NCBI GenBank assembly: GCA_036376245.1
Contig: DASVAS010000026.1
Span: 1-64,000, forward strand
Length of the DNA: 64,000 nucleotides
Source: DATARR01 sp036376245
GTDB taxonomy: Bacteria; Acidobacteriota; Thermoanaerobaculia; Multivoradales; UBA5704
Reading direction: 5' to 3'
Of the stretch, positions 26,273-36,057 are shown piece after piece (position 1 is the first letter of the stretch; the number at the start of each line of letters is the position of its first letter). The notes below the pieces were generated by a model. The model saw nothing but the letters and a program-made list of their open reading frames with translations. It did not search any database and was not told where the DNA came from. The translations under genes were made by a program, and so were the position numbers.

Positions 26273-27639
26273 CAGACCCCCTTCTCGAAAGTGGCGGCGA
26301 GCGCGGGATCGCCGGCGGCGAGGCGGGGCAGGAACCGGGGACGGTGTCCGGTGGCGACGTGGCGGCCGCCGCCGGCGGCCTCCTCGAAGCGGAACAGCTC
26401 GACGGTGGTCAGGCGCTCGTCCTCCAGGACGACCTCCCGGATGCTGCTCACCCGGCGCCCGCCGTCGGGGAAGCGGGCGATCTGGACGATGACGTCGAAA
26501 GCGGCGCCCAGGAGCTCCCGGATGGCCCGGCTGGGCAGCTCGAAGCCGCCCATCAGGACGAGGTTCTCCAGCCGCCGCAGGGCGTCGTCCGGGCTGTTGG
26601 CGTGGACCGTGGTCAGGCTGCCGTCGTGTCCGGTGTTCATCGCCTGCAGCATGTCGAAGACCTCCGGCCCCCGGACCTCGCCGACGATGATGCGGTCGGG
26701 GCGCATGCGCAGCGAGTTCTTGACCAGGGTGCGCAGGGTCACCTCGCCCAGTCCCTCGATGTTGGGCAGGCGGGCCTCCAGGGAGACCACGTGCGGGTGG
26801 TCGAGGCGCAGCTCGGCGGTCTCCTCGATGGTGATGATCCGCTCGTGCCGCGGGATGAAGCTCGACAGCACGCCGAGCAGCGTCGTCTTGCCGGTGGCCG
26901 TCCCTCCCGAGACCAGCAGGGTGAGCCGGTTGCGCACCGCCGCCGCCAGGAAAGCGGCCATCGCCGGGCTGACCGTGCCGCAGGAGCAGAGCTCCTCCAG
27001 GCGGAAGGGCACCGGCCGCGCCCGCCGCACCGACATCACCGGATGGGCGGCGAGGGGCGGGATCAGGGCGTGCAGCCGGCTGCCGTCGGGCAGCCGGACG
27101 TCCACGTAGGGCACGGCCTCGTCGAGATGGCGCCCTTGCGAGGCGACGAGGCGGCCGAGCAGGCGCATCAGGTGGTCGTCGCCGTCGAAGCGGACGCCGG
27201 TCAGCTCGAGACGGCCGAAACGGTCGACCCAGACCTCGTCCGGGCCGTTGACCAGCACGTCGGAGACGGTGGGATCGGCGAACAGCGGCTCCAGGGGACC
27301 GGCGCCGCAGACCTCGGCCACCACCTCGTCCTCGAGCTGGGCGCGTTCCACGGCGGTCAGCGCCTCGGCGTCGGCGTCCGCCAGCTCGTCCAGCAGCCGG
27401 CGGACGCGCGCCCGCGCCTCCCCCGGCCCCAGCAGGTCGGACGCCCCCTTCCACTCGATGTCACGGAGGAACCTCTCGAAGAGCCGCTGGCGCAGCACCC
27501 GGGGGCGCTTCCGGTCGGCGGCGCCGGGGACCGGCGCGGTCAACAGCCCGGCCTCCTGGCCGGGCGGGGTCTCCGCCCGGCGGGAAGAGAGGCCCCGCCG
27601 CCGTTCCCAGCTCCGTTGCAACAGCCCGCGGTATTCCAT
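26272..27639 (-). CDS. tadA: Tad/Flp pilus assembly ATPase (CpaF/TadA)
   Basis: A 455-residue secretion ATPase. It has the N-terminal all-alpha domain with LEDEVVAEVCGAGPLEPLF (about 102-120), then DVLVNGPDEVWVDR, Walker A GGTATGKTT at 245-253 (Ala in place of the usual Gly, harmless), TIEETAELRLDHPHVVSLE, and Walker B plus His box in RIIVGEVRGPE and SLTTVHANSP. It powers Flp pilin polymerisation in the cytoplasm. The order cpaE-tadA-tadB-tadC is classical. Lies 57 bases after cpaE. Confidence 0.95.
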   Translation of the reverse strand: MEYRGLLQRSWERRRGLSSRRAETPPGQEAGLLTAPVPGAADRKRPRVLRQRLFERFLRDIEWKGASDLLGPGEARARVRRLLDELADADAEALTAVERAQLEDEVVAEVCGAGPLEPLFADPTVSDVLVNGPDEVWVDRFGRLELTGVRFDGDDHLMRLLGRLVASQGRHLDEAVPYVDVRLPDGSRLHALIPPLAAHPVMSVRRARPVPFRLEELCSCGTVSPAMAAFLAAAVRNRLTLLVSGGTATGKTTLLGVLSSFIPRHERIITIEETAELRLDHPHVVSLEARLPNIEGLGEVTLRTLVKNSLRMRPDRIIVGEVRGPEVFDMLQAMNTGHDGSLTTVHANSPDDALRRLENLVLMGGFELPSRAIRELLGAAFDVIVQIARFPDGGRRVSSIREVVLEDERLTTVELFRFEEAAGGGRHVATGHRPRFLPRLAAGDPALAATFEKGV

Positions 27640-27696
27640 TGCGGTCTATCTGACGACAGTCGGAGCCGGCGCGTCAATCACCACCGGGACGCCCGG

Positions 27697-28896
27697 TCAG
27701 CGCCAGAGCAGGCGCCGGGGGGGCGCGGCGGCCACGTCCGGCCGCTCCTTGCCGGAGATCGCCTGCGCCAGCCGGGAGACGGCCTCCGAGAAGTTGGACT
27801 TCCTCTCCCGCAGCACCAGCGGGACGCCGGTGCTCGCCGCCACCAGGACCGCCTCGTTGTAGGGAACGACGTAGTCCACCGGCCGGCCGAGGTGCTCGGC
27901 CACCAGCCGCTCCCGGAGGTTCCACTCGGAATTCGACTGGCGGTTGAGGACGACGCGCACCCGCTCGCCGGCGAGCCCCTGCTCCGCGAGCAGGTCGAGC
28001 AGCCGGGCGGTGGCGGCGACGGTCGGCGCCAGCGGCTCGGTGACCACGAAGACGGTCTCCGCGAGGTCGAGCGCCGCCAGGGTGAGCAGGTCGAGCCCCC
28101 GCGGGGTGTCGACGACGACCACCTCGAAGCGGCGGCGCAGGGCGATCAGGACCCGCCCCAGGTCCTCCGGCGAGATGGTCTCCGCGTCCCGCGGATCGCG
28201 GGGGCTGGCGAGCACGCGCAGCCCGGTCTCCTCCTCCACCGTCAGGTAGGTGGAGATCGCTTCCAGGTCGGCCAGGTCGCGGACGAGGTCGGCGATGTCG
28301 AGCGCGGGAGCGAGGTGCAGCAGGGCCGCGGCGCTGCCGAGCTGGAGCGCGGCGTCGCACAGCACGACCGCGCCTTCCCGCTCCTCCTCCGCGGCGAGGG
28401 CCAGCGCGGCGCTCAGGGCCAGCGTCGAGGTGCCGACGCCGCCCTTGTGGCTGAAGAAGCAGACCAGCTTCCCCTGCCCGGCCGCGGCGTCGGGCGCGGG
28501 CTCCGCCAGCGCGGCGGCCAGGGCCTCCCGCAGCTCCGCCTCGGCGGCCGGCAGGGGCACGAAGTCGCCGACGCCGGCGCGCGCGGCGCGGCGGAAGAAG
28601 TCGGCCGCCTGCGCCTGCATCACCAGCGGGTTGTAGAGGCCGAGGATCAGGCGGTCGGGCCGCCGGATCGTCCGCGCCAGGTCGAGCGCCAAGTCGGGCT
28701 GGTCGCTCAGCAGCAGCACGACGACCCTGGGGTCGCTCCGGCGGACGCCCTCCAGCCCGGCGGCCAGCGAGGCCGCCTCGTGGATGGCGACCGGGGACGG
28801 GCTGACCCGCCGCAGGGCCCGGTCCAGCGACCGCCGCTCCGCCGCGTCGGGGTGGATGATCAGGATGGGCAGGACGCGCGCGCCGGGATCGCTCAT
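27697..28896 (-). CDS. cpaE: Tad pilus localisation protein CpaE/TadZ
   Basis: A 399-residue MinD/ParA-like ATPase with an N-terminal atypical receiver domain (about 10-130, without the full acidic pocket) and a deviant Walker A, KGGVGTST, at 151-158. VVVVDTPRGLDLLTLAALD and VLNRQSNSEWNL are typical of TadZ. It places the Tad machine at the pole or membrane. It starts ATG at 28896, overlapping the upstream stop as ATGA. This ties the upstream spermidine-synthase-like gene into the operon. Confidence 0.9.
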   Translation of the reverse strand: MSDPGARVLPILIIHPDAAERRSLDRALRRVSPSPVAIHEAASLAAGLEGVRRSDPRVVVLLLSDQPDLALDLARTIRRPDRLILGLYNPLVMQAQAADFFRRAARAGVGDFVPLPAAEAELREALAAALAEPAPDAAAGQGKLVCFFSHKGGVGTSTLALSAALALAAEEEREGAVVLCDAALQLGSAAALLHLAPALDIADLVRDLADLEAISTYLTVEEETGLRVLASPRDPRDAETISPEDLGRVLIALRRRFEVVVVDTPRGLDLLTLAALDLAETVFVVTEPLAPTVAATARLLDLLAEQGLAGERVRVVLNRQSNSEWNLRERLVAEHLGRPVDYVVPYNEAVLVAASTGVPLVLRERKSNFSEAVSRLAQAISGKERPDVAAAPPRRLLWR

Positions 28897-31187
28897 CGGG
28901 CGGCTCGCTGGAGGGTCCCGTCCCGTTGGCCGGCCCGGCGCAGCGCGGCCAGGGCGGCGTTCATCTCGCCCAGGTTGCGGTCCTTCCGGAACCGGCTCAC
29001 CGCGGCGGAGAACTCCAGGCGGGGAAAATCGTCGGTGTTGGTGCGCGCGCCCGCCGACCACTCGCGCAAGGCCCGCGGCCCGCACAGGAGCGCCAGGCCG
29101 GGGAAGCGCCGCGATTCCGCCGCGGCCCGCCGGGCCCCGGGCGGCGGACCGGCGCCGTCCCACGCCACCAGCGCCAGGGTGCCCATGCCGCCGCGGGGCC
29201 CGGGGTCGCTCAGCCACAGCTCGGCCGCCGGGAACACCGCGAGGAACGTCGCGACGATCATGCGCAGCTCGCCCGCCGACATCTGGTGGGGCGGCAGCCA
29301 TTGCGCGTAGAGGCCGCCGGGGGCGAGGCGCCGGGCGACGGCGCGGAAGTGCTCCTCGGTGTAGAGGTAGCCGGTCCCGGCGTGCCACGGCACGAAGAGG
29401 TCGCCGACGATCACGTCGAACCGCTCGGCGGTCGCGTAGAGGTGGTTGCGGCCGTCGGCGACCAGGATCTCCACCCGCGGGTCCTTCAGCACGCCCCGGT
29501 TCGCCTCCATGTAGGGCGTCGAGTCCACCACCTCGCGCAGCAGCTCGATCGCCACCACCCGCTCCACCGGGAACTCCACGACCGGGCTGACGCTCACGGC
29601 CGTGCCGACGCCGATGTAGGCGACGCTCCGGGCGCCCGGGCGCAGCAGCAGCGGCAGCCCCGTCTGGTTGCGCTGCAGCGCCACGGCCAGGGGATCGGAG
29701 CGGCCCAGGGTGTAGTTGTTGTTGACCTTCATGACGCGGCCGAGCCGCGGGTCCTCGACCACGCCGATGTTGACCGATTCCCCCTCGATGAAGCTGACGA
29801 CCCGCTGGCCGGGGGCGAGCAGCAACTGGTAGGCGCGGATGGTCCCGAGGGAGAGCAGGGCCGCAATCACGGCCGCGATCGCGACGCCGGCGAGCAGGGC
29901 GCGCCGCCCGCCGTAGCCGCGCGCCCAGCAGAGGACCGCGACGACGGCGTACAGCAGGGCGATCAGCCCGACGCTCAGGTTGACCCCCAGGCTCGGCACC
30001 AGGACGAAACCGGTGACGACCGATCCGGCGACGGCGCCGAAGGTGTTCAGGCTGGTGAGCCGGCCGATGCGCGAGCCGGTCTCGGCCGCGTGCCGGGAGG
30101 CGATCTTCCAGGCCACGGGCAGGGCCACGCCGGCGAGCAGGATGGCCGGCCCCACCACCAGGGTCAGGCGGGCGAACAGCGACCCCAGGTAGGGCCAGAA
30201 CGCCGCCGGCGCCATCGCCGAGGAGACGTTGAAGAGCGCCGGCGCCACCAGGATGGCCACCACGGCCAGGCTCTGCGTCCAGGCCAGCAGCCGCCAGGGG
30301 TCGCGCACCCGGTCGACGACCCGGGACACCGCCAGCGCCGCCAGCGCCAGATAGACCAGGAACGCCGCCAGCATCAGCGCGAAGCTGAACACCGAGCTGT
30401 CGGTCACGTTGACGATCAGCCGGGTGGTCAGCACCTCCAGCGCGACGGTGCCGAACCCGGAGGCGAAGACGACGGCGAGCACGCCCGGATCGGAGCGGGC
30501 CGGCGCCGGCTCGACCTCCTCCTCTTCCGCTTCGGCGTCCTCCAGACCGGCGCGCCCTCGGCGCCCCAGCGCCAGGGCGACCGCTCCGGCCGCCACGTTG
30601 AGCGCCGCGGCCAGCCAGACGCTCCCCCGCGTGCCGAGGAAGGGCGGCAGCACGAAACCGGCCAGCAGCACGCCCGCCGTGGCGCCGAGGGTGTTCAGGC
30701 CGTAGGCGACGCCGGCCCGCCGGCCGAGGTGTCCGGCAGTGTCGACGAGGGCGCGCGCGACGAGCGGCAGGGTGGCGCCCATCGCCACGCAGGGCAGCCC
30801 CATGGCGGCGAACGCCAGCAGCAGCTTGGCGGCGCCCGGCGTCCAGCCGCCCGCCAGGTAGAGGCGCGGATAGAGGGCGCCGAACAGGCCGATCCAGACC
30901 GGGACCAGGAGGGCCCCCGCCGCCACCGCGATCTCGGCGACGCCGTAGCGCCAGAGGGCCGGAGAGCGGCGGCGGGCGAGGCGCGCGCCCACCAGCCCCC
31001 CCACCGCGAGGCCGCCGAAGAACGCGCCCAGGACCGCCGCCGCGGCCCGCGTCGTGCTGCCGAAGAGGAGGCTGAAGCTCCGCATCCACATGACTTCATA
31101 GATGAGTGCGGATATCCCGCTGAGCAGAAAAAGTAAATAAAGGACCGGCGCGCGGGCGGCGAGGGAATGCGGCGTCTTGACAAGCAT
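28893..31187 (-). CDS. Membrane protein fused to a spermidine-synthase-like methyltransferase fold
   Basis: A 764-residue protein. The first 490 residues form about 12-14 membrane helices in two similar halves, each with an ALIYEVMW- or TVALEVLTTR-type start. The C-terminal 270 residues are a Rossmann domain like spermidine synthase (YIGVGTAVS, VADGRNHLY, VIVGDLFVPWH). The polyamine-synthase motif GGGDG is altered, so polyamine synthesis should not be assumed. ATG at 31187 is the best start; signals upstream are weak. It is translationally coupled to cpaE and heads the minus-strand tad operon. A role in modifying or exporting a pilus-related molecule is inference. Confidence 0.8.
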   Translation of the reverse strand: MLVKTPHSLAARAPVLYLLFLLSGISALIYEVMWMRSFSLLFGSTTRAAAAVLGAFFGGLAVGGLVGARLARRRSPALWRYGVAEIAVAAGALLVPVWIGLFGALYPRLYLAGGWTPGAAKLLLAFAAMGLPCVAMGATLPLVARALVDTAGHLGRRAGVAYGLNTLGATAGVLLAGFVLPPFLGTRGSVWLAAALNVAAGAVALALGRRGRAGLEDAEAEEEEVEPAPARSDPGVLAVVFASGFGTVALEVLTTRLIVNVTDSSVFSFALMLAAFLVYLALAALAVSRVVDRVRDPWRLLAWTQSLAVVAILVAPALFNVSSAMAPAAFWPYLGSLFARLTLVVGPAILLAGVALPVAWKIASRHAAETGSRIGRLTSLNTFGAVAGSVVTGFVLVPSLGVNLSVGLIALLYAVVAVLCWARGYGGRRALLAGVAIAAVIAALLSLGTIRAYQLLLAPGQRVVSFIEGESVNIGVVEDPRLGRVMKVNNNYTLGRSDPLAVALQRNQTGLPLLLRPGARSVAYIGVGTAVSVSPVVEFPVERVVAIELLREVVDSTPYMEANRGVLKDPRVEILVADGRNHLYATAERFDVIVGDLFVPWHAGTGYLYTEEHFRAVARRLAPGGLYAQWLPPHQMSAGELRMIVATFLAVFPAAELWLSDPGPRGGMGTLALVAWDGAGPPPGARRAAAESRRFPGLALLCGPRALREWSAGARTNTDDFPRLEFSAAVSRFRKDRNLGEMNAALAALRRAGQRDGTLQRAAR

Positions 31188-31331
31188 ACCCGGCAGGTAG
31201 AATATGAATCCAATCCAGTAGTAAATGCGTTCTGAACAGTTTATCGCGGAAATGTTTCGGTGCCTACCCGGGCACGGCCCGGCGGAGCTCAAACAGCGAT
31301 TCACGGCTCATCAATCTATGAGGAGATCCGT

Positions 31332-32120
31332 ATGCGCGACGTGACCCCATCCCGTCACGAAACCGGTGCCCGTTCCGCGGCGTCGCGGCTCCTGGCGGCG
31401 CTGCTGCTCTGCGGCGGACTCCTGCTGACGGGCGCCGCTCCGGCGGGCGCCGCGACGTTGAACTGGGCCGATCCGGCCGTGGTGTGGCCGAACGGCTCCC
31501 TGGGGCCGCACACGTTCACGCTGAGCAACGGCGTCATGGTCACCATCACCGTCGCCGCCACCGCGGGAGGGAGCTTCACGTTCTCGTCGCCGGCGGAGGA
31601 CTGCGCGTCCGGCTGCGTCAACAGCCCGCAGCTCTTCGGCTCGGCGCACAACCTGGGGGTGGTCTTCGATCCCACCGCGGGCGGGGCCTCGACGGTGAAC
31701 GTCACCCTGTCGTTCTCCACGCCCGTCACCGACCTGATGTTCGAGATCTCGGACATCGACTTCTCGGTCGGCGCGGCGGGCACCCACCGGCGGGACCAGG
31801 TGGTGATCACCAGCAACGCCGGCAACCCCGCCCTCAGCTTCAAGACGGTGGGGACGCACACGTTTTCGATCGCCGGCAACACCGCCACGGCCAACTGCAC
31901 GGTCAGCCCCGAGCCGAATTGCAACCCGGCGACCGACACGACCGCGGCCCCTTCGGACGCCGGCACGGTCGTGGTCGACTTCACCGGCCTGTCGGTGAGC
32001 ACGGTGACCATCGCGTACAACGAAGCGGGGAGCGGGACCAACCCGTCGGGCCGCGGCATCGGGCTGCTCGCCAACCTCTCGTTGACGCCGGTCGAGCTCA
32101 TGAACTTCACGATCGAGTGA
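31332..32120 (+). CDS. Exported protein, paralogue of 23478-24431 without the sorting tail
   Basis: A 262-residue protein with a signal peptide (about 15-40) and a beta-rich body sharing LNWADPAVVWPNGSLGPH, FEISDIDFSV, THRRDQVVIT and AGNTATANCT with its paralogue. It ends ELMNFTIE and lacks the C-terminal helix, so it may be released or held by another factor. Start ATG at 31332 follows GAGGAG by seven bases. It is divergent from the tad operon and translationally coupled (GTGA) to the membrane protein gene downstream. Four cysteines could form two disulphides. Confidence 0.8.
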   Translation: MRDVTPSRHETGARSAASRLLAALLLCGGLLLTGAAPAGAATLNWADPAVVWPNGSLGPHTFTLSNGVMVTITVAATAGGSFTFSSPAEDCASGCVNSPQLFGSAHNLGVVFDPTAGGASTVNVTLSFSTPVTDLMFEISDIDFSVGAAGTHRRDQVVITSNAGNPALSFKTVGTHTFSIAGNTATANCTVSPEPNCNPATDTTAAPSDAGTVVVDFTGLSVSTVTIAYNEAGSGTNPSGRGIGLLANLSLTPVELMNFTIE

Positions 32121-33418
32121 GATTCCCGATGTGGGCGGGGCTCGGCGCCGTGCTCGCCGCCGGCCTCGCCGTCCAGCTCGCCGCGCTCCGGGGCATGGGG
32201 CGGCGGCGGCCGGTGGGAGACGAGGCGGCCTACCTCGAAGGCGCCGCGGCGCGGGATCCCGGCGCTCCCCCGCCGCAGCGCTTCCTCCGCCCGCCGGTCC
32301 TCCCCTGGCTCGCCGCCCTCTGCCTGCGCGGCGTGCCGCCGGACCGGGGCGAGAGCCGGCTGCGGGGGCTGATGGCCGCCGCCAGCGTCCTGACGGTGGC
32401 GGCGACCGCCGCCGCCGGCTGGCGGCTCGGCGGCCCGGAGCTGGCGCTCGCCGCCTCCCTCCTGCTGGCCGCGCAGCCGGAACGGATCGTCCTCGGCTGC
32501 CACATCTGGCCCGACACCCTCCTCGCCCTCCTGCTCGCGGCCCTCGCCGTGACCGTCACCTTTCCGGCGGAGCCGGCCGCCCTCCTGGCCGCGGGCGTCC
32601 TGGCCGCCCTCGGCGCGCTGGTCCGCATCGATTTCCTGGTCGTCCCGCCGCTGCTGCTGGCGGGCTGGGCCGCGGGCGCGGGGCCGCCGCTCTCCCTGTC
32701 GGCGGCGTGCCTGCTCCTGCCGGCGCTGCTGGCGCTCGCCGCCCTCTCGGTCCGCAACCACCGGCGCTGGGGCATCCTCCTGCCCGACACGACCTGGGCG
32801 TTCAACCTGATGGTCATGGGCGCCGAGGCCGCCGGGCTCGACGGCCCCGGCCCCTTCGCGTTCGATCCGGTGGTCCACCGCGCCTTCACGTCCTGGACCA
32901 GCCTGGACCTCGCCGCCGGCCCCGGCCAGGGGCTCGCGTCGCTCCGGCGGACCGTGCGCTCCCCCCGCCGGCTCGCCCACGGGATCGTCCGCCGCCTGCT
33001 CACCCTGGCCGGCCCCGACACCTTCGTCCGCCAGAAGCTCCTGCCCGCCTCCGGGGCCTACCCGGACCTGGGCGAACGGGCGCGGCGACGGTGGGGCGCC
33101 GCGCTCCGCGCCGCCTTCCCGGCGCTCCTGACGGTGGTCCTGGCCACCGCCGTGGCCGGCCGCCGCGCCCCCGCTCCCCACGCCTGGCCGGCCCTCGGCC
33201 TGCTGGGAGTGGCGGCGCTGTTCCACGCCCGCACCCGCTACCGCGTCGCCGCCCTGCCGGCGCTCAGCCTGCTGGCGGCCGAGGGGCTGCTGCGGACAGG
33301 GGCGCGCCTCTCCGCCCGGCCCTGGGAGGCCGTCCCCCTCCTCCTCGCGGCCGGCCTGCTGTTCTGGGCTCTCCTCCGGATTCGCTGCTCCGCCGAGCTG
33401 CCCGGGGAGGAGGTATGA
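32117..33418 (+). CDS. GT39-like (ArnT/PMT type) membrane glycosyltransferase, predicted
   Basis: A 433-residue polytopic protein with about nine membrane helices. After helix 1 the loop reads PVGDEAAYLEGAA and then RPPVLPWLAAL, the Asp-Glu loop and RPP-like motif of GT-C family 39 lipid-linked sugar transferases. The start is GTG at 32117, overlapping the previous stop, or ATG at 32129. The ATGA overlap with the C25 peptidase gene shows a coupled set. It may glycosylate the secreted neighbours. Catalytic function is inferred from topology and motif only. Confidence 0.68.
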   Translation: MRFPMWAGLGAVLAAGLAVQLAALRGMGRRRPVGDEAAYLEGAAARDPGAPPPQRFLRPPVLPWLAALCLRGVPPDRGESRLRGLMAAASVLTVAATAAAGWRLGGPELALAASLLLAAQPERIVLGCHIWPDTLLALLLAALAVTVTFPAEPAALLAAGVLAALGALVRIDFLVVPPLLLAGWAAGAGPPLSLSAACLLLPALLALAALSVRNHRRWGILLPDTTWAFNLMVMGAEAAGLDGPGPFAFDPVVHRAFTSWTSLDLAAGPGQGLASLRRTVRSPRRLAHGIVRRLLTLAGPDTFVRQKLLPASGAYPDLGERARRRWGAALRAAFPALLTVVLATAVAGRRAPAPHAWPALGLLGVAALFHARTRYRVAALPALSLLAAEGLLRTGARLSARPWEAVPLLLAAGLLFWALLRIRCSAELPGEEV

Positions 33419-36057
33419 TTTCAGCGATGAAATGGATGCTCGCCGCCGTCCTGGCGGCCCTGCCCGCGCCGGCCGCGGCGGATGCCTTCCCCGTCTTCAA
33501 GATCGCCGTCGAGGAGACCGCCGCCTACCGCGTGCGCTTCGAGGACCTCGCCGCCGCGGGGCTCGCGGGCCCCCTGCCCAGCATCGGCATGGGGCTCGCC
33601 TGCGCCGGCGCGCCGGTGCCCCTCTGGGTGGAGGACGGCGGCGACGGGACCTTCGGGCCGGGAGACCACCTGGAATTCCTCGGCCGGCATCTGGCCGGAG
33701 AGGTCTCCTACCTCAGCGAAGACGCCCGCTACAACGTCTACGTCCTGCGCTTCGACGCCGCCGGCCCGGCGCGGATGAGCGCCGGCCCGCCGCCCGCCAC
33801 GGCCGCCGCGGCTCCCGCGCTCCCCCCGCGGGAGTTGCGGAGCGAGCGCCATCTCGAGCGGGATCTGCTGATCCTGCGCCTGCCGCCGCCGCCGGACGGC
33901 CGCCGCGACGAGCTGTGGTACTGGGCCCGGCTCACCCACGACCAGCGCGAGCCCTTCACCCAGCGCCTCGACCTGCGCGACCTGGAGCCGGCGCCCGGCC
34001 GGACGGCGGAGCTGAGGCTCCAGCTCCGCGGCTGGTCGCAGCCGCGCGAGAAGGCCGATCCCGCCGATCCCGACCACCGGGTGGACGTGGCGCTGAACGG
34101 GGTGGCGGTCGCGAACGCGGCCTGGAACGGCACCGCCCTTCACCGGGTCGACATTCCCGTCCCGGCCGAGCGCCTCACGCGGGGAGACAACACGCTGGAG
34201 CTGCGGGTCCCGCGGCGGGCCGCCAACGCCGGCGGCACGCCGCTGATCGACGTCGTGATGCTCAACTGGATCGAGGTCTCCTATCCGCGGTCGGCCTGGA
34301 TCGGCGACGGGCAGGCACGGCTGGAGCTCGCCCCCTCCGGACAGGGCGGGCTGCGCCTGGAGAGCGCTCCGGGCGGCCGCGACCTGCTGGTGTTCGGCGA
34401 ATCGGGCTGGCGCGGCGTGGCGCGGCGCGTGGGCGGCGCGGGCGACGGCGGCGTCCGCTGGGCGGCCGCCCCGCCGCCCGGCGAACGCGCCGTGATCGTC
34501 ACGCCCGGGGCGCGCCTCGCCTCCCCCGCCGCCGTCGTGCCCGACCGGCCGTCCCGCCTGGCCGACGCCGCCAACCGGGCCGACTACATCGTCATCGCCC
34601 ACCCCACCCTGCTCGCAGCCGTGCGGCCGCTCGCCGAGCTCCACCGCGCGCGCGGGCTCGCCGTCGCCGTCGTCGACGTCGAGGACGTCTACGACGAGTT
34701 CGGCCACGGCATCGCCGGCCCGCGCGCCCTGCGCTCGTTCCTCGCTTTCGCCCGCAGCCGCTGGGCGCCCCCGGCGCCGCGCTTCGTGCTGCTGGTGGGC
34801 GACGCGAGCTGGGACGCCAAGAACACCCAGGCCGAAGACGCCAACTACGCCGACTGGACGTACCAGCCGGGCGAGTCGGCGGGCTTCGCCAAGAACGGCA
34901 GCACCCTCTACGCGTCCGGCGCCGGGCTCAACCACCGCAACCTCATCCCCACCTGGAATCACGCCACCGGGGAGGGGCACTCGGCGAGCGACAACTGGTT
35001 CGCCGACGTCGAGGGGGACGACGGCCTGCCCGACCTCGCCATCGGCCGGCTGCCCGTCGTCGAGCCCGCGGAGGTGGCCGCGATCGTCGAGAAGACCCGC
35101 CGCTACGTCGCGGCGCCCGAGCCCGGACCCTGGCGGCGCGACGTCCTGCTGATCGCCAACGACGACCCCGGCTTCCAGGGCGCCAGCGACGGCCTCGCCG
35201 GGTGGATCGCGACCCAGGGATACGCCGCCGGGAAGATCTACCCGGCCGCCGGCGAGCGGAGCAACGAGCGGAACACCCGGCGGCTTCTCGACGCCTTCGG
35301 CCGCGGGGCGTCGATCGTTCATTTCTTCGGCCACGGCGGCCGGTACATCTGGCGCACCGGACCGCCCGACCTCCAGAAGAACCACGACCTGTTCACCCTC
35401 GACGACCTCGACCGCCTGCGGCCGACCGGCCGGCTGCCGGTGGTCCTCAGCATGACCTGCTACTCGGCGCCGTTCGACCACCCCAACGCCGATTCGATCG
35501 GCGAGAAGCTGCTGCGCCTGCCCGGCCGCGGCGCCGTCGCGGTGCTGGCCGCCTCGTGGCGCAACGCGCCGACGGTGGTCTGGAGTCAGGTGGTGATCGA
35601 GGAGCTGGCCCGGCCCGGAGCCACTCTCGGCGAGGCGGTCCTGCGGGCCAAGCGCCGCATCCCGGATCCTTATTTCATCGCCACCTACAACCTGTTGGGC
35701 GATCCGGCGGCGCCGGTGGCCCTGCCGCCGGGCGCCGTCGCGCTGTCCCCCCCGGAAAGCGGAGCCGGACGCATCGAGGTCGCCGGCGAGGTGAAGGTGG
35801 AAGGATTCACGGGCCAGGTCGCGATCGACCTGATCGACGAGCGCGGCGAGGTGGTCCGCGGCGAGACGCTCGACCTCGCGGCGCCCCGCTTCGCCGCCGG
35901 CTTCTCCCTCTCCGCCGACGAGCTCCTCGCCGTGCGCGGGGTCCGCGCCTACGCCTGGAACGCCGCCTGCGGCCTCGACGCGATCGGGGGCGTCGAGTTC
36001 ACCGGCAACGCCGCCGCGCTCGCCGCCCGCGCCGCCGCGGCGGGGCCCACTCCATGA
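33415..36057 (+). CDS. Peptidase family C25 (gingipain-type) cysteine protease
   Basis: An 880-residue exported protease with a signal peptide (about 1-22) and a long N-terminal beta-rich region. The catalytic domain starts near 385 (ADYIVIAHPTLLAAV, FVLLVGDASWDAKN). Catalytic His640 lies in FFGHGG and nucleophile Cys682 in SMTCYSAPFD. A C-terminal beta-domain follows (about 780-880). Family members mature surface proteins and act in secretion systems of other phyla. ATG at 33415 overlaps the upstream stop; ATG at 33427 is possible. No type IX sorting domain is visible. It could process the secreted paralogues or pilus parts. Confidence 0.9.
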   Translation: MISAMKWMLAAVLAALPAPAAADAFPVFKIAVEETAAYRVRFEDLAAAGLAGPLPSIGMGLACAGAPVPLWVEDGGDGTFGPGDHLEFLGRHLAGEVSYLSEDARYNVYVLRFDAAGPARMSAGPPPATAAAAPALPPRELRSERHLERDLLILRLPPPPDGRRDELWYWARLTHDQREPFTQRLDLRDLEPAPGRTAELRLQLRGWSQPREKADPADPDHRVDVALNGVAVANAAWNGTALHRVDIPVPAERLTRGDNTLELRVPRRAANAGGTPLIDVVMLNWIEVSYPRSAWIGDGQARLELAPSGQGGLRLESAPGGRDLLVFGESGWRGVARRVGGAGDGGVRWAAAPPPGERAVIVTPGARLASPAAVVPDRPSRLADAANRADYIVIAHPTLLAAVRPLAELHRARGLAVAVVDVEDVYDEFGHGIAGPRALRSFLAFARSRWAPPAPRFVLLVGDASWDAKNTQAEDANYADWTYQPGESAGFAKNGSTLYASGAGLNHRNLIPTWNHATGEGHSASDNWFADVEGDDGLPDLAIGRLPVVEPAEVAAIVEKTRRYVAAPEPGPWRRDVLLIANDDPGFQGASDGLAGWIATQGYAAGKIYPAAGERSNERNTRRLLDAFGRGASIVHFFGHGGRYIWRTGPPDLQKNHDLFTLDDLDRLRPTGRLPVVLSMTCYSAPFDHPNADSIGEKLLRLPGRGAVAVLAASWRNAPTVVWSQVVIEELARPGATLGEAVLRAKRRIPDPYFIATYNLLGDPAAPVALPPGAVALSPPESGAGRIEVAGEVKVEGFTGQVAIDLIDERGEVVRGETLDLAAPRFAAGFSLSADELLAVRGVRAYAWNAACGLDAIGGVEFTGNAAALAARAAAAGPTP

